The notes under the pieces are model-generated. The model searched no databases, was not told the DNA's origin, and worked only from the letters and a program-made list of their open reading frames with translations. A stretch of 7,402 bases of DNA from Chloracidobacterium sp. UBA7659 (GTDB lineage: Bacteria; Acidobacteriota; Blastocatellia; Pyrinomonadales; Pyrinomonadaceae): assembly GCA_002483395.1 (NCBI GenBank), contig DLHV01000177.1, forward strand, positions 2,251-9,652, read 5' to 3'. Made by a program: the position numbers and the translations under genes. Positions within the stretch are counted from its first letter, which is position 1. Every line of letters starts with the position of its first letter. This document shows positions 3,953-7,402 of this stretch, piece by piece.

Positions 3953-5977
3953 ATGATTGAAAACGACCTTTTAAGTCTAATAATCTTTGCCCCGCTGGCC
4001 GGTGCCGTTATCAACTGGCTTATTGGCGGGTATCTCAAAGATAAACCGTACAGCGAGACCTTCAGCGGGATCGTGGCCTGTGGGACGATCGCGATCTCGA
4101 CCATCGTTGCGTTTGTGATCGCCTTCGGCATCGGCACGCCGCACGCCGGCGCGCTGATCGATCCCGAGGGCAGGCCCATCCTTGACCATATTTGGACGTG
4201 GATCCAGGTTGGTGGATTTCGCGCAGATTTTGCTCTTGGCATGGACGAGCTTTCCGGCATCTATGCCTGTTTCGTTACGTTCGTCGGGCTTCTAATCCAT
4301 GTCTTTGCGACCGGGTACATGTCGGGCGACAAGGGCTTTTACCGCTTTTTTGCTTACATGAACCTGTTCATGTTCTCGATGCTGACGCTCGTTTTGGCTG
4401 ATAATTTTCTTCTGATGTTCGTCGGATGGGAAGGCGTCGGGCTTTGTTCGTATTTGCTGATCGGTTATTACCTGAAAAAGGACGAAGCACGCGAGGCGGC
4501 GAAAAAGGCTTTTGTGATGAACCGCATCGGCGATTGGGGCGTGCTGATCGGGATATTTTTGATCTTTACGCTGACCGGCTCGATCTCGTTTTATGACAAG
4601 GTCGTTGACGGCGAACAGGTGCAGAGCGTTTTTACTTTTGTCACGCAGAATATGGTGCTCGAGCCCTTCACCTGGGGAGCGATCTTCGCGGGGGGCCTGA
4701 CGTCGGTCGGCGTTTTGCTGTTTATCGGTGCTACCGGTAAATCGGCGCAAATTCCGCTGCTCACATGGCTCCCGGACGCGATGGCCGGCCCGACACCGGT
4801 TTCGGCCCTGATCCACGCCGCGACGATGGTCACCGCGGGTGTGTACATGGTCTGCCGGCTGTCGCCGTTGTTCGTGTTTGCCCCCGCAGCGCAGGCGACC
4901 GTCGCCGTGATCGGTGCGGTCACGGCACTGATGGCCGCGTTGATTGCCGTGACGCAGAACGATCTTAAACGCATATTGGCCTATTCGACGGTAAGCCAAC
5001 TCGGCCTGATGTTCATCGCCTTGGGGGCCGGGTGCGGGGGCGCGGAAATCTTGCCGCTCGCCGGGATTGCCGCGATGTTCCATTTGTTCACGCATGCCTT
5101 CTTCAAGGCCCTCTTATTTTTAGGCGCGGGGAGCGTCATGCACTCGATGGGCAACATCATCGACATCCGCCAGTTCAGCGGCCTCCGCAAAGTCATGCCG
5201 ATCACGCATGGGACGTTCTTGATCGGTGCGTTGGCTCTTGCGGGAATCCCACCGTTTTCCGGTTTTTGGAGCAAGGACGAGATCCTCGCTGTCATCGGCC
5301 TTGCGTCCGAAGAAAGTCCCTACCCCACATTATTTTGGTGGCTCCAAATGAGTGCCTTGCTCACGTCGGGGCTCACGGCGTTCTATGTGTTTCGCGCGTA
5401 TTTCATCACCTTCTGGGGCGAGGAACGATTTCCCAAAGAGGCGGGGCATCATCCTCACGAATCACTCCCCGTAATGACCTATCCCCTGATCGCGCTGGCC
5501 GTCGGCGCGGCCTTCATCGGCCTAGCAGTCGGACCGACGCACGCATTTTTCCACTACCTGTCGCACGCCCCCGGTTTGCATGGCGAACCCCATCCGCTCT
5601 CTGCCACGGTGATGGCCATGGGAACACTGGTGGGGATTACGGGCACATTCACCGCTTGGTGGGTTTATATTGCTCGCTCCGGCATGGCCGCGAAGTGGGC
5701 CAAGCGTTTTGCCGGCTTCTATAAGATGTCGCTGGGCAAGTTTTATATCGACGAGTTGTATCAATCCATCGCCGTGAAACCGTTGGAAGGGGTCGCCAGC
5801 AGTTCGATCCACTTCGACAAGACCGTGGTCGATCGTTTGGTCGATTGGACCGCCGGGCGACCCGCGCGGGTCGGCCGTTGGTTCCGTAAGTGGCAGTCGG
5901 GATTGATCCAATCCTACGCCGCGATGATGTTCGTGGGGCTGATGTTGCTGGCCGTCTATTTCGTGTTGGCCGAGTAA
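3953..5977 (+). CDS. nuoL: NADH-quinone oxidoreductase subunit L
   Basis: NuoL (ND5 homologue) is the distal antiporter-like proton channel of complex I, with the long lateral helix at its C-terminus. The 674-residue product is full length. Key residues are present: Glu160 in FVGWEGVGLCSYLLIG, Asp194 in NRIGDWG, and Lys263 in GATGKSAQIPL. The next block is TWLPDAMAGPTPVSALIHAA with His288. Also present are Lys339 in NDLKRILAYST, Lys385 in THAFFKALLF and Lys441 in FWSKDEILA. The ATG at 3953 is supported by the duplicated stub, which starts at the same codon. No Shine-Dalgarno is seen. The gene looks two-part. From about residue 300 on, the protein (for example GLRKVMPITHGTFLIG and EAGHHPHESLPVM) resembles planctomycete NuoL as I recall it, and G/C-ending codons rise from 33/50 in the first 50 codons to 41/50 in the last 50. 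Confidence 0.96.
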   Translation: MIENDLLSLIIFAPLAGAVINWLIGGYLKDKPYSETFSGIVACGTIAISTIVAFVIAFGIGTPHAGALIDPEGRPILDHIWTWIQVGGFRADFALGMDELSGIYACFVTFVGLLIHVFATGYMSGDKGFYRFFAYMNLFMFSMLTLVLADNFLLMFVGWEGVGLCSYLLIGYYLKKDEAREAAKKAFVMNRIGDWGVLIGIFLIFTLTGSISFYDKVVDGEQVQSVFTFVTQNMVLEPFTWGAIFAGGLTSVGVLLFIGATGKSAQIPLLTWLPDAMAGPTPVSALIHAATMVTAGVYMVCRLSPLFVFAPAAQATVAVIGAVTALMAALIAVTQNDLKRILAYSTVSQLGLMFIALGAGCGGAEILPLAGIAAMFHLFTHAFFKALLFLGAGSVMHSMGNIIDIRQFSGLRKVMPITHGTFLIGALALAGIPPFSGFWSKDEILAVIGLASEESPYPTLFWWLQMSALLTSGLTAFYVFRAYFITFWGEERFPKEAGHHPHESLPVMTYPLIALAVGAAFIGLAVGPTHAFFHYLSHAPGLHGEPHPLSATVMAMGTLVGITGTFTAWWVYIARSGMAAKWAKRFAGFYKMSLGKFYIDELYQSIAVKPLEGVASSSIHFDKTVVDRLVDWTAGRPARVGRWFRKWQSGLIQSYAAMMFVGLMLLAVYFVLAE

Positions 5978-5988
5978 GGAAAGCGTTT

Positions 5989-5992
5989 AGGA
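5989..5992 (+). promoter_or_regulatory. Shine-Dalgarno of nuoM
   Basis: AGGA lies 7 nt before the ATG at 6000 and fixes that start. The nuoL-nuoM spacer is only 22 nt and contains no repeat, unlike the nuoG-H, H-J and J-K spacers. Confidence 0.55.
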
Positions 5993-5999
5993 TAACCGA

Positions 6000-7402
6000 A
6001 TGAATTCGTGGCTTGTATTGATGATTCTGCTGCCCGCCCTGGGAGCCATCGCGGTGGCGCTGGTGGGTTCAAGCCGGCCGCAGGCGGTCCGTAAGCTCAG
6101 CTTGCTGGTGACGCTCGCGACGCTCGTGTTGGCGGTGATTGTGGCCGCGAATTATGAAACCACTTCGCCCGAGGTGCTCGTCGACGAAATCATGTCGCCG
6201 CAGATGGTCACTCGCACGACGTGGTTCGAGTTTGCCCGCGCCGACGGCCCGCCCATTAAGATCGAGGCCTATCTCGGCATCGATGGTATCTCAATCATGC
6301 TCGTGGTGCTCACGGCGCTACTCACCGTGTCGGCCGTGCTCGTGTCGTGGACGGCAATCAATGTTCGCGTCGCGGAGTTTTTCGCCTGGCTGTTGATTCT
6401 CGAAACGGGGATGCTCGGCGTATTCTGCGCGTTCGATCTCATTTTGTTTTATGTGTTCTTTGAATTCACGCTGATCCCCCTCTTTTTCATCATCGGTATT
6501 TGGGGAGGGACGCAGCGAGAATACGCCGCCGGCAAGTTTTTCATTTACACGCTTACCGGCAGCCTGATCAGCTTGTTGGGTTTGTTGGCCGTGGTGCTCA
6601 CCGTCCATGCGGTGAATCCGGAAGTCTTTACGTTCTCGATTCCCGAACTTGCCCAAGAGATGCAGCGCCAACTCGCCACGGCGGATGCCGACTTGCTCGC
6701 GTTTTGGAAATCGGCGCAGTTTTGGATGTTCCTCGCGCTGTTCGCCGGTTTCGCGATCAAGGTGCCGTTGTTTCCCTTCCATACCTGGTTGCCGCTGGCG
6801 CATGTGGAAGCCCCCACGGCGGGTTCGGTGCTGCTGGCCGGCGTGCTGTTGAAACTCGGGTCGTACGGCTTTTTGCGGCTGGCGATGCCGCTCTTGCCGC
6901 TGGGCGTGGCCGACATCGGCGTGACGCTGGTCGCCACGCTGTCGGTGATTGGCATCTTGTACGGGGCCTTTTGCGCCTTGAGCCAACGCGACATGAAACG
7001 CCTCGTCGCCTACAGCAGCGTGAGCCACCTCGGCTTCTGCATGTTGGGGTTGTTCGCCCTCAATGCCGAAGGCATCGCCGGCGGCACCTTGCAAATGATC
7101 AATCACGGCCTGTCGACCGGGGCGTTGTTCCTGCTGGTCGGCATGATTTACGAACGGCTTCACACCCGCCAACTCGACGACATGGGTGGATTAGCCTCGC
7201 GTTTGCCACTATTCTCCTGCTGTTTAGTGTTTGCCTGCCTGTCGAGCATGGGCTTGCCGGGGCTCAATGGCTTCGTGGGTGAAACGCTCTCGCTCATCGG
7301 CATGTTCCGCGTGCATCCTGGTTACACGATTGTCGCTACGGTCGGGATCATTGTCGGTGCCTGGTATTTGCTCAACATGTTGCGACTCGCTCTGTTCGGC
7401 AC
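6000..7402 (+). CDS. nuoM: NADH-quinone oxidoreductase subunit M (3' truncated by window end)
   Basis: NuoM (ND4 homologue) is the middle antiporter-like proton channel of complex I, packed next to NuoL. The frame is open from ATG 6000 to the end of the window, giving 467 codons of an expected ~500 or more. Recognisable parts are LGIDGISIMLVVLTALL near residue 90, then FYVFFEFTLIPLFFIIGIWG with Glu155 (E. coli Glu144). Lys254 follows in FAGFAIKVPLFPFHTWLPLA, then HVEAPTAGSVLLAGVLLKLG with Lys285, and SQRDMKRLVAYSSVSHLGF. The last visible motif is SSMGLPGLNGFVGE, the antiporter-like region that carries the conserved helix-12 glutamate. Many hydrophobic segments are evident. Codon use is clearly G/C-ending (41/50 in the first 50 codons). 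The extended loop with FSIPEL and the phrase FCAFDLILFYVFFEFTLIPL fit planctomycete NuoM as I recall it. nuoN would be expected next, beyond the window. Confidence 0.96.
   Translation, partial: MNSWLVLMILLPALGAIAVALVGSSRPQAVRKLSLLVTLATLVLAVIVAANYETTSPEVLVDEIMSPQMVTRTTWFEFARADGPPIKIEAYLGIDGISIMLVVLTALLTVSAVLVSWTAINVRVAEFFAWLLILETGMLGVFCAFDLILFYVFFEFTLIPLFFIIGIWGGTQREYAAGKFFIYTLTGSLISLLGLLAVVLTVHAVNPEVFTFSIPELAQEMQRQLATADADLLAFWKSAQFWMFLALFAGFAIKVPLFPFHTWLPLAHVEAPTAGSVLLAGVLLKLGSYGFLRLAMPLLPLGVADIGVTLVATLSVIGILYGAFCALSQRDMKRLVAYSSVSHLGFCMLGLFALNAEGIAGGTLQMINHGLSTGALFLLVGMIYERLHTRQLDDMGGLASRLPLFSCCLVFACLSSMGLPGLNGFVGETLSLIGMFRVHPGYTIVATVGIIVGAWYLLNMLRLALFG

Noticed and set aside
4292..5095. Minus-strand 267-codon open frame
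   Set aside because: It is opposite conserved nuoL codons, with Arg/His/Gln-rich composition typical of an antisense shadow.
5032..5724. Plus-strand 230-codon frame inside nuoL
   Set aside because: The nuoL frame here encodes conserved helices; this alternative is Arg- and His-rich with no recognisable fold.
6318..7172. Minus-strand 284-codon open frame
   Set aside because: It lies wholly within nuoM, is rich in Gln, His, Arg and Glu without domain pattern, and is a shadow of G/C-rich third positions.

Overview
The window is part of a nuo operon encoding the proton-pumping NADH:quinone oxidoreductase (respiratory complex I). It comes from a Gram-negative-type bacterium, most likely a Blastocatellia-like acidobacterium at least on the left side. 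That placement rests on the style of the genes and on the intergenic repeats (a REP-like hairpin beginning TAGCCCGCACGT and a CACAGAG-type inverted repeat). It is recalled family knowledge, not a search result.

Layout, all on the + strand: 3' end of nuoG (1-558), hairpin repeat, nuoH (651-1802), octamer inverted repeat, nuoJ (1903-2487), heptamer repeat, nuoK (2541-2846), a frameshifted secreted DUF1579-like gene (2843-3369), a 27-codon copy of the nuoL 5' end (3398-3481), a hicBA toxin-antitoxin pair (3506-3933), full nuoL (3953-5977), and nuoM running off the right edge (6000-7402). nuoI, which normally lies between nuoH and nuoJ, is not there.

The Nuo proteins work as one complex. NuoG is an Fe-S subunit of the peripheral NADH-oxidising arm. 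NuoH carries the quinone site where the arm meets the membrane. NuoJ and NuoK link to the antiporter-like proton channels NuoL and NuoM. The block between nuoK and nuoL is accessory DNA inside this core operon.

Two things stand out. First, hicBA is flanked by two versions of the nuoL start, one a dead stub and one the working gene, which marks a past recombination or insertion. Second, the right part of nuoL and all of nuoM look different from the left genes. They have more G/C at third codon positions (hand counts 82% against 60-66%), a tight spacer with a Shine-Dalgarno sequence, and planctomycete-like protein features. So nuoL may be a mosaic gene or an assembly chimera joined in its conserved core. 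No new defence system or other novel machinery was found.
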